Of a stretch of 64,000 bases of DNA, positions 40,354 through 48,817 are shown piece by piece (within the stretch, counting starts at the first letter, position 1; each line of letters starts with the position of its first letter). Position numbers and translations under genes: made by a program. The notes under the pieces are model-generated. The model saw only the letters and a list, made by a program, of their open reading frames with translations, was not told the DNA's origin and ran no database searches. This DNA is from an uncultured Oscillospiraceae bacterium (GTDB taxonomy: Bacteria; Bacillota; Clostridia; Oscillospirales; Oscillospiraceae), in contig CAKTVW010000003.1 in NCBI GenBank assembly GCA_934630495.1, positions 15,586 to 79,585 on the forward strand, given 5' to 3'.

Positions 40354-42231
40354 TCAGTAGATCACGACGCGCGTGCCCATGGGAAGCTCATAGATATACT
40401 GGCAGTCGGCGGGACGCATTCGCACACAGCCGTGCGACAGCGGGATCCCGACGCGGCCGTCGTAGACGTCTCCGTCGTAATCAAACAAAATGGTATGAAA
40501 CGCGTGACCGCCGTTAAAGATCGATACTCTGTTGACGTAGTAGTAATCAAACTCCCAGCGCCAAGTCCTTGCATAGATGCTGTAGGTGCCGACCGGCGTC
40601 GGTGTGAAGTTCGAGCCGGTGGAGCAGGGGAAGGTGCGGATGACCTTCCAGTGGTCCTTGCGGCCTTGGAAGACAATGACCTTCTGCGTATAGCGGCTGC
40701 ACCAGACCAGATACTCCGTCTCGCTGTCGTAGTGCCGAAGATCGACAAAGCCCTCCTTGACGGCGTCGGAATAGTCCAGTGTACCGTCCGTCGTGCGGCT
40801 TTCCGAAATGTAGAAATCCCAGCGGTCGACCCATCCGCTCTTTCCGTCCGAACAGGAGACGAACATTGCGTTTCCTGCGGGATACCATTCGTTATAGACG
40901 ATCGTGTCCTCCGGGAGCGAACGGATATAGCCCGTCAGATTCTTGTTGGCATAGAGCGCCGTATCGTACCGCGCCGAGCAGGGAACGCGCATGGTCTGTA
41001 CGACGCCCAAAGCGCTGTCGTGCTCCTGCTTGTAGCGTTCGGCAATGAGATCGCGAAGCGTGTCGTAGGAAACGGAGACGGTGCAGTCCTGCCCGTCGAC
41101 GAGCACCGTGCCGACATGACCGCTGCCGTCGAGCGTGCAGTGCCTGCCGTTGAGCGCCGCTTCCTCCGCGTTCCCGTTCAGGGTCAGCGTGGTCCGCGCC
41201 GCCAGCGCGGCCTTTCCGGTGTTGCCGTTCAGAGTCAGCGCACCGCCGCGCACATCTGCGGCGGTACAGCTTCCGTTTACGGTATGTATGCCGCCCATGA
41301 CGGTCAGAGCTTCGGGAGAACCGTTGTAGGTCATGCCGCCGCCCCAGAGCCAGACCGACTGCACGTTTGCGCTCACGCTGCCGCTGACCGCCGCGCAGAC
41401 CAGCCGCCGTGCGGTCAGTCCGTTCAGCTCGGCGGCGGTATCAGCGCCTGTGTGAAGGACCAGATCGCCCGTGACGCTCCAAGACCCGACCGTCAGCGTC
41501 GCAGGCATGGCCGCGCCGAGGATCAGCGTTCCGTCCAGTGCCAGCGTTTCGGGCAGAGCCGCCGAGCCGCGGTAGAGAACGCGGCCCGAAGCGGGAAGCT
41601 CCTCGGGAGAATCGGCGATCGTGTCGAGATAGTTGTAGAGGATCTGCGCCGTTTCCGCGCGGGTGATCGGCGCTTTGGGACGGAAGGTGCCGTCGCCGTA
41701 GCCCTGTACGGCGCCAAGCTCCTTCATGGCGCTTACGCAGTCGCGTGCGTAGTCGGAAATGCTGCCGCTGTCCGAGAAAACGAGATAGGTCTCCCGACTC
41801 TCCGAGACGATGCCGAACGTACGGCACAGCACCGTTACCGCCTGTTCGCGGGTGATCGGTGCGTCCGGCTCCATTCGCGTTGAAGAAACACCGCTGAAGA
41901 TTCCCGCCCGCACGGCGCAGGAAAGCTCGGCGCTGTACCATGCACCGCTCGGTATGTCCCGAAATGCGGACAGATCGGACGGCTCCGACGCGCCCAGCAG
42001 GCGCACCAGCACCGCCGCCATTTCTGCGCGGGTGATGTTGTCCTGCGGCTTCAGATCGTGATGCCGATCGCCTTGGAGAATGCCGTTTTCGACGGCGAAC
42101 ACCAGCGCGTCACGGCTCCAATCGTCCGGAAAATCATAGCCATCGACGGAAAGCTTTCCTGCGAAAGAGACCGAGGAAAGCAGCACGGCGAACAGAAGCG
42201 CCGCCGCAAGGATCGTGGACAGTCGTTTCAT
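40354..42231 (-). CDS. SLH-domain L,D-transpeptidase with beta-solenoid-like middle region
   Basis: 625 residues. Signal peptide 1-24 (MKRLSTILAAALLFAVLLSSVSFA, given here only as a range of hydrophobic residues). Three SLH domains follow at about 28-205 (ITRAEMAAVLVRL, ITREQAVTVL, ITRAETAQILYN). About 215-375 is a small-residue-rich region (GALTLNGNTGKAAL, TVMGGIHTVNG) resembling bactofilin-like solenoids, and an SH3-like domain spans about 400-460. A YkuD catalytic domain ends the protein, with HAFHTILFD and the active site SHGCVRM. L,D-transpeptidases make 3-3 peptidoglycan crosslinks or attach proteins to the wall; SLH tethering would place this enzyme on the wall polymer. Confidence 0.93.
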   Translation of the reverse strand: MKRLSTILAAALLFAVLLSSVSFAGKLSVDGYDFPDDWSRDALVFAVENGILQGDRHHDLKPQDNITRAEMAAVLVRLLGASEPSDLSAFRDIPSGAWYSAELSCAVRAGIFSGVSSTRMEPDAPITREQAVTVLCRTFGIVSESRETYLVFSDSGSISDYARDCVSAMKELGAVQGYGDGTFRPKAPITRAETAQILYNYLDTIADSPEELPASGRVLYRGSAALPETLALDGTLILGAAMPATLTVGSWSVTGDLVLHTGADTAAELNGLTARRLVCAAVSGSVSANVQSVWLWGGGMTYNGSPEALTVMGGIHTVNGSCTAADVRGGALTLNGNTGKAALAARTTLTLNGNAEEAALNGRHCTLDGSGHVGTVLVDGQDCTVSVSYDTLRDLIAERYKQEHDSALGVVQTMRVPCSARYDTALYANKNLTGYIRSLPEDTIVYNEWYPAGNAMFVSCSDGKSGWVDRWDFYISESRTTDGTLDYSDAVKEGFVDLRHYDSETEYLVWCSRYTQKVIVFQGRKDHWKVIRTFPCSTGSNFTPTPVGTYSIYARTWRWEFDYYYVNRVSIFNGGHAFHTILFDYDGDVYDGRVGIPLSHGCVRMRPADCQYIYELPMGTRVVIY

Positions 42232-42245
42232 GGCGCTCCTCTCCG

Positions 42246-43514
42246 TCAGTCGTTAAAGAAGGCTTCGCAGAGCCGACACAGCGCATCCTGATCGTGCGCT
42301 CCCATCAGCTCCCGCGCCGAGTGCATGGCGAGAAGCGGAACGCCGACATCCGCCGCAGGCATTGCCATCAGAGCCGAAGCCATTGAGCCGACCGTGCTGC
42401 CGCCGGGCAGATCGGCGCGGTTCATGTACATTTGCAGCGGAATTTCATGACGGGCGCAGAGCGCCTGAACGACCGCGCAGGTCTCCGCCTCGGAGGAATA
42501 GCGCGGACTGCGCTTGAGCGCCACGCCGCCGTTGAGCGTCGGGGCACAGGTGGGGTCGGCAAACTCCATGTGGTTCGGATGTGCTGCGTGCGCCGCGTCG
42601 CAGGACAGCAGCATCCCCTTTGTGCAGGCATCGAGCAGGGCCGCGCGGTCCATGCCCAGAGAAAGCCCCAGCTTTTCCAGAATGACGGAAAGCGTTGCAC
42701 TGTCGGCGCCGCGCCGGGTGTTGCTGCCGATCTCCTCGTTGTCATAGAGCACCGCCACGTTGACGCCGACAGCCTGCGCATGTGTCAGACCGTGCAGACA
42801 GGCGTGGACGGAGGTCAGATTGTCCAGACGGGGAGAGGAGAGGAAATCGTTCTCGAAGCCGACGAGCTGCGCGTTTTCCGCGCAATAAGCATACAGCTCA
42901 TAGGAGAGGATCGCGTCCTTCTCCACGCCGAGACGGGCGGCCAGCTCTCCGAGCAGATAGCCGTCCTTGCTCCAAGTTTTCTCGACCGTGCGGCAAAGCG
43001 GCAGCAGATCGACGTTGGGCCTGACCGCGACGCCCTTGTTGACCTCGCGATTGAGATGGATCGCAAGATTCGGCACCGTCAGCAGCGGCCTGTCCCATTT
43101 GACGAGGCGCGTTTCCGGGTGCATCGGGTCCTCGGTGCGGAGCATGGCGATACCGGCCAGCGACAGGGGACGGTCCATCCATGTGTTGTAGATCGCGCCG
43201 CCGTAAGGCTCGACGCTCAGCTTGCAGCAGCCGCCGCTCACCAGCTCCGGCGACGGCTTGACGCGCAGACAGGGCCAGTCGGTATGCGCGGCGGCAATGC
43301 GAAAGAAGGTCGGTTCCCGGCCGACGGCGAAGGCGGCGAGGAACGTGCCGTTTTTGACAAAATACTTTCCGCCGCGCTCGACGGAAAAGGGCGCGTCGAG
43401 CGGCAGCGCCCGAAAACCCTCTTTTGTAAGATAGTCCGCCGCAGCGGCGACGGTATGGTAAGGGGAAACGCCCTCGTTGAGCCATGTACACAGGGCTTCC
43501 TGACAGTTTTTCAT
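42246..43514 (-). CDS. M18-family aminopeptidase
   Basis: 422 residues, typical for the family. Metal and catalytic motifs are IAAAHTDWPCLRVKP (His-x-Asp), NREVNKG, LYDNEEIGSNT (Glu-Glu), and the C-terminal LLAMHSARELMG (His). These are cytoplasmic, di-zinc enzymes that remove acidic or neutral N-terminal residues from peptides, with roles in peptide turnover. It starts the minus-strand run that ends with the SLH-transpeptidase (15-bp gap) but shares no obvious function with it. Confidence 0.95.
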   Translation of the reverse strand: MKNCQEALCTWLNEGVSPYHTVAAAADYLTKEGFRALPLDAPFSVERGGKYFVKNGTFLAAFAVGREPTFFRIAAAHTDWPCLRVKPSPELVSGGCCKLSVEPYGGAIYNTWMDRPLSLAGIAMLRTEDPMHPETRLVKWDRPLLTVPNLAIHLNREVNKGVAVRPNVDLLPLCRTVEKTWSKDGYLLGELAARLGVEKDAILSYELYAYCAENAQLVGFENDFLSSPRLDNLTSVHACLHGLTHAQAVGVNVAVLYDNEEIGSNTRRGADSATLSVILEKLGLSLGMDRAALLDACTKGMLLSCDAAHAAHPNHMEFADPTCAPTLNGGVALKRSPRYSSEAETCAVVQALCARHEIPLQMYMNRADLPGGSTVGSMASALMAMPAADVGVPLLAMHSARELMGAHDQDALCRLCEAFFND

Positions 43515-43723
43515 AAGCTTCCTCCGTGTCGGTTTATTAATATAACAAGTATAGCATAAAATGCTGGGCGGTGCAATGAATCGGACAGAAAAATTTCTCT
43601 GTACAGATCGACGGATCCATGATAATATGAAAGAGGCATTGCGCCGCAGGAAAAGCGCGGCGCTTCCGCAAACGTAAAATACAGACTGTCTGCGGGAATA
43701 CGCTTCCCGGGAAAGGAATTGCC

Positions 43724-44647
43724 ATGAAACGTTTGATCTGTCTGCTGCTCACGCTGACGCTCCTGCTCGGCTTGGGCGGCTGCGGCCTGTTTGAAAAACG
43801 GATCCGCCTTGAGGGCTGGTATGTCTTCGAGGATGCGACGATCGGGAAAAAGACGTTCACACAGGACGACTTCCCCGGCGAATATCCGCTGTTTGTGATC
43901 TTCCCGGGCGACGGAACGGCCACCTTCTTCAACGGCTCCGAGGTCATCGACTGCACCTTGCACAGCCGCGCGTTCTACCTCGACAACGGAGATGTCCTTC
44001 CCTTTACGCTGGAGGATGAGCTGCTGACGCTCCGTGCCGAGGACGGAGAGTTCCGCTTTGTGCGGTCTTATGACGAGGAGCCGAAGCCGGACGAGGTCCG
44101 CGAATATCTGCGGACGCCGTCGGAGCAGGGCGACGGAGACGAGACGCAGTATTGGGACGGCGACTGGTACGGCTGGTGGCTCATGGACAACTGCACCGGG
44201 CAGTACGAGGGTATGGATCAATACTGGTGGGACACCTGCGCACGCATCGAGCTGAATGACACCGGCGACGCTTCGATGGTGATATGGGATGAGAGCACGA
44301 CGGAGCGGTTTCCGTATGGCAGCGTTAAGCTGACCTTTACGGCCTCGCAGAACGGCAACGGCAAGCTGGTTTCGCGTTCCGGACAGTTTGGCCCGGTCAC
44401 GATCGAACAGGGCGATTGGGTCGTTGAATCGGATGCATTGGAGATCAGCGACTGTATTTATATCGAAGGAACGTTCTCCACTACCGGCGGCAGCTTCGAC
44501 TATGTATTGCTCCTGCGCCCGTGGGGCATCGTTTGGGATGATGTGGACGAAGAAACGCGGCCCTATTACTATGAAGACTGGTATCTGCCGCTTATTGAGG
44601 CGAACGAAGAAATGCCCGCTGAGCTTCCGACCGAGTCGGAGGAATGA
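43724..44647 (+). CDS. Lipoprotein of unknown function
   Basis: 307 residues; ATG follows a GGAAAGGAA site. The lipobox LGLGGC puts the lipidated Cys at about position 20. The rest is acidic, rich in Trp and Tyr (for example YWDGDWYGWWLMDN) and predicted to be beta-rich, resembling other clostridial lipoproteins with repeated lipocalin-like units. I recognise no named family. It stands alone between the divergent M18 gene and a terminator. Confidence 0.85.
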   Translation: MKRLICLLLTLTLLLGLGGCGLFEKRIRLEGWYVFEDATIGKKTFTQDDFPGEYPLFVIFPGDGTATFFNGSEVIDCTLHSRAFYLDNGDVLPFTLEDELLTLRAEDGEFRFVRSYDEEPKPDEVREYLRTPSEQGDGDETQYWDGDWYGWWLMDNCTGQYEGMDQYWWDTCARIELNDTGDASMVIWDESTTERFPYGSVKLTFTASQNGNGKLVSRSGQFGPVTIEQGDWVVESDALEISDCIYIEGTFSTTGGSFDYVLLLRPWGIVWDDVDEETRPYYYEDWYLPLIEANEEMPAELPTESEE

Positions 44648-44667
44648 CAAATGATAGTTTAAGCAGA

Positions 44668-44700
44668 GCCGCCTGCAAATCGCAGGCGGCGCTTGTTTTT
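44668..44700 (+). terminator. Terminator after the lipoprotein gene
   Basis: GCCGCCTGC / GCAGGCGGC stem with loop AAATC, then GCTTGTTTTTT. Confidence 0.9.
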
Positions 44701-44783
44701 TGAATCAAAGCAAAAGATTTTGGCCGGAGCTTGGTATGATTTCCCACGGAATATGGCAAGACTCCAAACTAGGAGGCGATGGT

Positions 44784-45056
44784 ATGGTCAAGGGAAATAC
44801 GCGGCAGGTTGTGGTCGTCAAGGCACCTGCCGACAAGCCGTTTGAGCAGGCGATTTTTCTGCTCCGGGAGGATGCGCTGGAAAAATCGGGCATCGGAGAG
44901 CGGGAGCTGCTGGACCAGGCGCGAAGGGCGGCGGACAGCTATCTGACTGAACGGAAGCAAAAAAGAAAACGCGGACTTCCGCCGATCGCATGGATGCTGC
45001 TCGGCGCGGCGCCGATTTTGATCGCATGGCTGGCGGTCGGCTTGCTTTTTCGTTAG
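44784..45056 (+). CDS. Small C-terminally anchored membrane protein, unknown
   Basis: 90 residues from ATG 44784, 7 nt after AGGAGG; the longer frame from 44700 has no SD. The soluble part (MVKGNTRQVVVVKAPADKPF, LLREDALEKSG) is followed by a basic patch (KQKRKRG) and a membrane helix at about 68-88 with the C-terminus outside. Small proteins with a VVVVK..D...FEQAIF pattern recur in Oscillospirales, but I know no established function. Confidence 0.75.
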   Translation: MVKGNTRQVVVVKAPADKPFEQAIFLLREDALEKSGIGERELLDQARRAADSYLTERKQKRKRGLPPIAWMLLGAAPILIAWLAVGLLFR

Positions 45057-45060
45057 AAAA

Positions 45061-45110
45061 GCTCTGACCGGATCGTCCGCAGTCGTTGCGGCGATCCGGT
45101 CAGAGCTTTC
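45061..45110. terminator. Hairpin 1 of three in the 45-kb convergent gap
   Basis: A perfect 15-bp stem GCTCTGACCGGATCG and its complement with a 16-nt loop, then TTTCTT; just after the small membrane gene. Confidence 0.85.
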
Positions 45111-45150
45111 TTGAGCCGGAAGGCAGTGAAAGCATTTCATTTTTTCCGGA

Positions 45151-45201
45151 CTGTCAAAGAACCCATGCTTTCGTCCTTCGGAAGCATGGGTTCTTTGACA
45201 G
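45151..45201. repeat. Hairpin 2 (long perfect inverted repeat)
   Basis: CTGTCAAAGAACCCATGCTT is repeated as its complement at 45182-45201, a 20-bp perfect stem plus extra pairs near the loop. There is no T-run directly after it; it may be a mobile or structural palindrome. Confidence 0.75.
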
Positions 45202-45206
45202 CCTGA

Positions 45207-45241
45207 GCCTCCCGGGATCGCTGAGATCCCGGGAGGCTTTT
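45207..45241. terminator. Hairpin 3 in the 45-kb convergent gap
   Basis: GCCTCCCGGGATC / GATCCCGGGAGGC perfect 13-bp stem, loop GCTGA, then TTTT on plus. It lies 29 bp from the glnS stop. Confidence 0.85.
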
Positions 45242-45269
45242 GTTGTCAGGAATGCGGGCCGCTGCCGCG

Positions 45270-46982
45270 TCAGGCCTGCGTCGGCTTATAGCTGTCCTTC
45301 AGGCTGACGGAACGGTTGAAAACGAGGTGCTCCGCCGTGCAGTCGCGGTTATCCATACAGAAATAACCGACGCGCATGAACTGATACGACGGTGCGGTCT
45401 TAGCGGTACGGCGGGGGCCGACGGCGTCAAACCGTTTGGCGTCCTCCACCAAGGCGGCTTCGACCTTGCAGCCGTTCAGAACGGTGAGAGATTCGGGGTT
45501 CATGCAGGAGAGGAAATCCTTGTCCGGGCCGTCCGGCTGCGGGTCGGAGAACAGATTGTCATACAGACGGACCTCCGCGTCGACGCAGGTGGCTGCATCG
45601 ACCCAGTGGATCGTAGCGCCCTTGACCTTGCGGCCGTCGGCAGGATTGCCGCCGCGGGAATCGGGATCGTATTCGGCGTAGATCTCGACGATCTGACCGT
45701 TTTCGTCCTTCCTGCAGCCGGTCGCGGTGACGAGGTAAGCGCCCTTCAGGCGTACTTCATTGCCGGGGTACATCCGCTTATATTTCGGGATCGGCGCTTC
45801 CAGAAAGTCCTCGGCCTCGATCCAAAGCTCGCGGCTGAAGGTGATGGTATGCGTACCCTGCTCGGGGTGTACGGGATTGTTTTCAACCTCAAAGGTTTCC
45901 GACTGACCGGCGGGATAATTGGTGATGATGAGCTTAACGGGATGCAGCACCGCCATCGTGCGCTCGGCAGTCTCGTTCAGATCCTCGCGCAGACAGTGCT
46001 CAAGGAAGGCGTATTCGACGGTAGAGGCGGTCTTTGCCACGCCGATGCGCTCGCAGAAGCTTCGGATGGCATGGGCGGTGTAGCCGCGTCGGCGCAGGCC
46101 GCAGAGCGTCGGCATACGCGGATCGTCCCAGCCCGAAACGCGGCCCGTCTCCACCAGAAGACGGAGCTTCCGCTTGGACATGACGGTGTGATCGATGCCG
46201 AGACGGGCAAATTCGATCTGGCGGGGCTTGTGGTAAGGAATGGAGACATTGCTCACGACCCAGTCGTAGAGCGGACGGTGCGCCTCAAATTCCAACGAGC
46301 AGAGGCTGTGCGTGATGCCCTCGAGCGCGTCCTGAATGGGATGCGCGAAGTCGTACATGGGATAAATGCACCATTTGTCGCCCTGACGGTGGTGGTGGAT
46401 ATGACGGATCCGATAGATGACCGGGTCGCGCATGTTAAAGTTGCTGCTGGCAAGATCGATTTTGGCGCGGAGCGTGCGGGAGCCTTCCGGGAACTCGCCG
46501 TTCTTCATGCGCTCAAAGAGATCGAGATTTTCCTCTATGCTGCGGTCGCGGTAGGGGGAAACGGCGGGCTTTCCGATGTCGCCGCGATATTCGCGGAACT
46601 GATCGGCGTTCAGATCGCAGACGTAGGCCAGACCCTTCTTGATCAGCTCGACGGCGTATTCGTAGTCCTTCTCAAAATAATCCGAGCCGTAGAAGAAACG
46701 GTCGCCCCAGTCAAAGCCCAGCCAGTGGATATCGTCCTGAATGGCCTCGACGTATTCGGCGTCCTCCTTGGCGGGATTCGTGTCGTCCATGCGGAGGTTG
46801 CAGATGCCGCCGAACTTCTCCGCCGTGCCGAAATCGATGCACAGCGCCTTGCAGTGACCGATGTGCAGATAGCCGTTCGGTTCGGGCGGGAAACGGGTGT
46901 GGACCTGCAAGCCCTCAAACTGACCGCCTGCGGCGATGTCCTCCTGCACAAAGGCTTCGATAAAATTTTTGGATTCAGCCAT
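45270..46982 (-). CDS. glnS: Glutaminyl-tRNA synthetase
   Basis: 570 residues from ATG 46982 with GGGAGG upstream; the same frame continues much further but is unrelated leader/pyrH antisense. Class I motifs: RFPPEPNGYLHIGH (HIGH) and VMSKRKL (KMSKS). The DDTNP and GVDHTVMSKRK-like GlnRS signatures (here IDHTVMSKR) separate it from GluRS, and the C-terminal beta-barrel tRNA-binding domains are complete. It charges tRNA-Gln directly, so the Gln-GatCAB route is not the only one in this host. Confidence 0.96.
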   Translation of the reverse strand: MAESKNFIEAFVQEDIAAGGQFEGLQVHTRFPPEPNGYLHIGHCKALCIDFGTAEKFGGICNLRMDDTNPAKEDAEYVEAIQDDIHWLGFDWGDRFFYGSDYFEKDYEYAVELIKKGLAYVCDLNADQFREYRGDIGKPAVSPYRDRSIEENLDLFERMKNGEFPEGSRTLRAKIDLASSNFNMRDPVIYRIRHIHHHRQGDKWCIYPMYDFAHPIQDALEGITHSLCSLEFEAHRPLYDWVVSNVSIPYHKPRQIEFARLGIDHTVMSKRKLRLLVETGRVSGWDDPRMPTLCGLRRRGYTAHAIRSFCERIGVAKTASTVEYAFLEHCLREDLNETAERTMAVLHPVKLIITNYPAGQSETFEVENNPVHPEQGTHTITFSRELWIEAEDFLEAPIPKYKRMYPGNEVRLKGAYLVTATGCRKDENGQIVEIYAEYDPDSRGGNPADGRKVKGATIHWVDAATCVDAEVRLYDNLFSDPQPDGPDKDFLSCMNPESLTVLNGCKVEAALVEDAKRFDAVGPRRTAKTAPSYQFMRVGYFCMDNRDCTAEHLVFNRSVSLKDSYKPTQA

Positions 46983-47015
46983 CTTTTTTATCCTCCCGAT
47001 AGAAAACTGGCTATT

Positions 47016-47044
47016 ATTATAGCTCATAATTCGAGATTTCGCAA
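47016..47044 (-). promoter_or_regulatory. glnS promoter
   Basis: TTGCGA (47039-47044), 17-bp spacer, TATAAT (47016-47021) on the minus strand. Confidence 0.8.
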
Positions 47045-47125
47045 GGCGGAACGCAGGGAATTTGCCGAAAAACTTCCGCTCGGCGGAAAAATTTGAAAAC
47101 AATCTGTGAAAAAATGAAATTTCGG

Positions 47126-47154
47126 TTGTCAAGCGGACGAAATTATTATAGAAT
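47126..47154 (+). promoter_or_regulatory. pyrH-frr promoter
   Basis: TTGTCA (47126-47131), 17-bp spacer, TAGAAT (47149-47154), ending about 40 bp before the pyrH ATG. Confidence 0.75.
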
Positions 47155-47196
47155 AACAGAAGCAGATAAAATTCTGAATAAAAGGAGTGGTTCCCC

Positions 47197-47919
47197 ATGA
47201 ACGAGCCGAAGTATCGTCGGGTGCTTCTGAAGATCAGCGGCGAAGCGCTTGCGGGAGATGCCCACCGCGGACTGAATTTTGATGTGATCGGCAGTGTGTG
47301 CGATGTGATCAAGCAGTGCGTCGAGGCGGGCGTGCAGGTGGGCATTGTAGTCGGCGGCGGCAATTTCTGGCGCGGACTGAAGGACGGCGGCGACCGTATG
47401 GAGCGCACCCGTGCCGACCACATGGGTATGCTGGCGACGGTCATCAACTGCCTTGCGCTGGCCGACAGCTTGGAGCAGCGGGAGGTCCCCGTCCGTGTGC
47501 AGACGGCGATCGAGATGAACCGTATTGCCGAGCCGTATATCCGCAGTAAGGCCATCCGCCATCTGGAAAAGGGCCGCGTGGTCATTTTCGGCTGCGGCAC
47601 CGGAAACCCGTTTTTCTCCACGGACACGGGAGCGGTGCTCCGCGCCGCAGAGATCAACGCCGACGCGATCCTGCTGGCGAAAAACATCGACGGCGTCTAT
47701 TCCGACGACCCGGCAACGAACCCGGATGCCGTGAAGTTTGACGAGATCAGCTATCAGGAGGTGCTTGCCCGCCATCTGATGGTAATGGACAGCACGGCGA
47801 CTTCTCTGTCGATGGACAATCATATCCCCATTATACTCTTTGCCCTGAAGGACCCGCAGAATATCCTGCGCGTCGTGATGGGAGAAAAAATCGGAACAGT
47901 TGTTAAGGAGGAAAAATAA
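47197..47919 (+). CDS. pyrH: UMP kinase
   Basis: 240 residues with the amino-acid-kinase fold: LLKISGEAL at the N-terminus, VVGGGNFWRG, LATVINCLAL, GTGNPFFSTDT and NIDGVYSDDP. It phosphorylates UMP to UDP, normally as a hexamer regulated by GTP and UTP. AAAGGAG lies before ATG 47197. As in most bacteria it precedes frr, with only one base between the stop and frr start. Confidence 0.98.
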   Translation: MNEPKYRRVLLKISGEALAGDAHRGLNFDVIGSVCDVIKQCVEAGVQVGIVVGGGNFWRGLKDGGDRMERTRADHMGMLATVINCLALADSLEQREVPVRVQTAIEMNRIAEPYIRSKAIRHLEKGRVVIFGCGTGNPFFSTDTGAVLRAAEINADAILLAKNIDGVYSDDPATNPDAVKFDEISYQEVLARHLMVMDSTATSLSMDNHIPIILFALKDPQNILRVVMGEKIGTVVKEEK

Positions 47920-47920
47920 A

Positions 47921-48475
47921 ATGTCAGTTGATTTCAAAGAATACACCCGGAAGATGGACAAGACCCTTGATATTTTGCAGGAGGACTTCGGCGCGATCCG
48001 CGCGGGCCGTGCCAATGCCCGTGTGCTTGACCGCATCGTCGTGGAATACTACGGCGTAGATACGCCCGTCGGTCAGGTCGGCACCATTTCCTCGCCCGAT
48101 GCCCGCACGCTGGTCATTCAGCCGTGGGACGGCTCCCTGCTCAAGAAGATCGAAAAGGCGATCCAGACCTCCGAGCTGGGCATCAACCCGCAGAACGACG
48201 GCCGCGTGATCCGTCTGGTTTTCCCGCAGCTTACCGAGGAACGCCGTAAGGAGCTGGCCAAGCAGGTCCGCAAGTACGGCGAGGACGCCAAGGTCGCCGT
48301 CCGCAATATCCGCCGCGATGCCATGGACTATATCAAGAAGCTGAAGAAGGACTCGGAGATCACCGAGGACGACCAGAAGAAGGCGGAAAAGGATCTTCAG
48401 GAGCTGACCGACAAGTATATCAAGAAGGTCGACGAGGCCTGCACTGTGAAGGAAAAGGAACTCATGGAGCTGTAA
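47921..48475 (+). CDS. frr: Ribosome-recycling factor
   Basis: 184 residues, the standard size, with GAIRAGRANARVLDRI, TPVGQVGTISSPDARTLVIQ-type core and DAKVAVRNIRRDA. It splits post-termination ribosomes with EF-G. AAGGAGG ends pyrH and serves ATG 47921; the longer frame from 47900 would begin inside pyrH. A copy of the hairpin repeat family starts directly after its stop. Confidence 0.98.
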   Translation: MSVDFKEYTRKMDKTLDILQEDFGAIRAGRANARVLDRIVVEYYGVDTPVGQVGTISSPDARTLVIQPWDGSLLKKIEKAIQTSELGINPQNDGRVIRLVFPQLTEERRKELAKQVRKYGEDAKVAVRNIRRDAMDYIKKLKKDSEITEDDQKKAEKDLQELTDKYIKKVDEACTVKEKELMEL

Positions 48476-48575
48476 GGCGGCGGATCTTTTGCCGCAATCC
48501 TGCGGTTTGAACGGCTTGAAATACACATAGTATTCCTGCGCCGTTCAAACCTTGACTTGCAGCAAAATCTCTCGC
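48476..48575. mobile_element. MITE-like repeat, copy E, truncated, with compensated core hairpin
   Basis: The core 48504-48551 is homologous to copies A and B, but the 11-bp stem reads GGTTTGAACGG / CCGTTCAAACC where B has GGTTTGAAAAG / CTTTTCAAACC. Two pairs have changed on both arms. The loop GAAATACACA-AGTATTCCTGCG is kept. Outer terminal repeats are missing. It starts at the frr stop and might double as its terminator. Confidence 0.78.
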
Positions 48576-48654
48576 TGTCCTGTCACACGCAGAAGCCGAT
48601 GCCCTCATCGGCCCGCCGCCTAGGTACTGTCGATTTCGTGAAGTGAACAGCGAA

Positions 48655-48708
48655 TAACGGCGGGCTTCGCCCGCTGTGTAGGGGGCGGCGTCCCCGACGC
48701 CCCGTGTC
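48655..48708. repeat. REP-like GC hairpins upstream of uppS
   Basis: GCGGGC-TTC-GCCCGC (48660-48674) is followed by a second imperfect stem GGGGCGGCG...CGACGCCCC (48680-48703). With copy E this accounts for most of the 340-bp gap between frr and uppS. I see no gene there. Confidence 0.6.
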
Positions 48709-48817
48709 GGAACTTCATGTTTCACAACCCAAAAGCTTTTATTTGACCATCGGAACGGTCGGGTCGGCCTGCCGCGACGCGGTACAGACCCGCCCGTTCT
48801 TTCGTTTGGAGATTTCT

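Noticed and set aside
48600..48817. An upstream start for uppS at 48704
   Set aside because: The added 38 codons cover a REP-like hairpin and a gap without SD, while ATG 48818 has GGAG and gives the normal UppS N-terminus.
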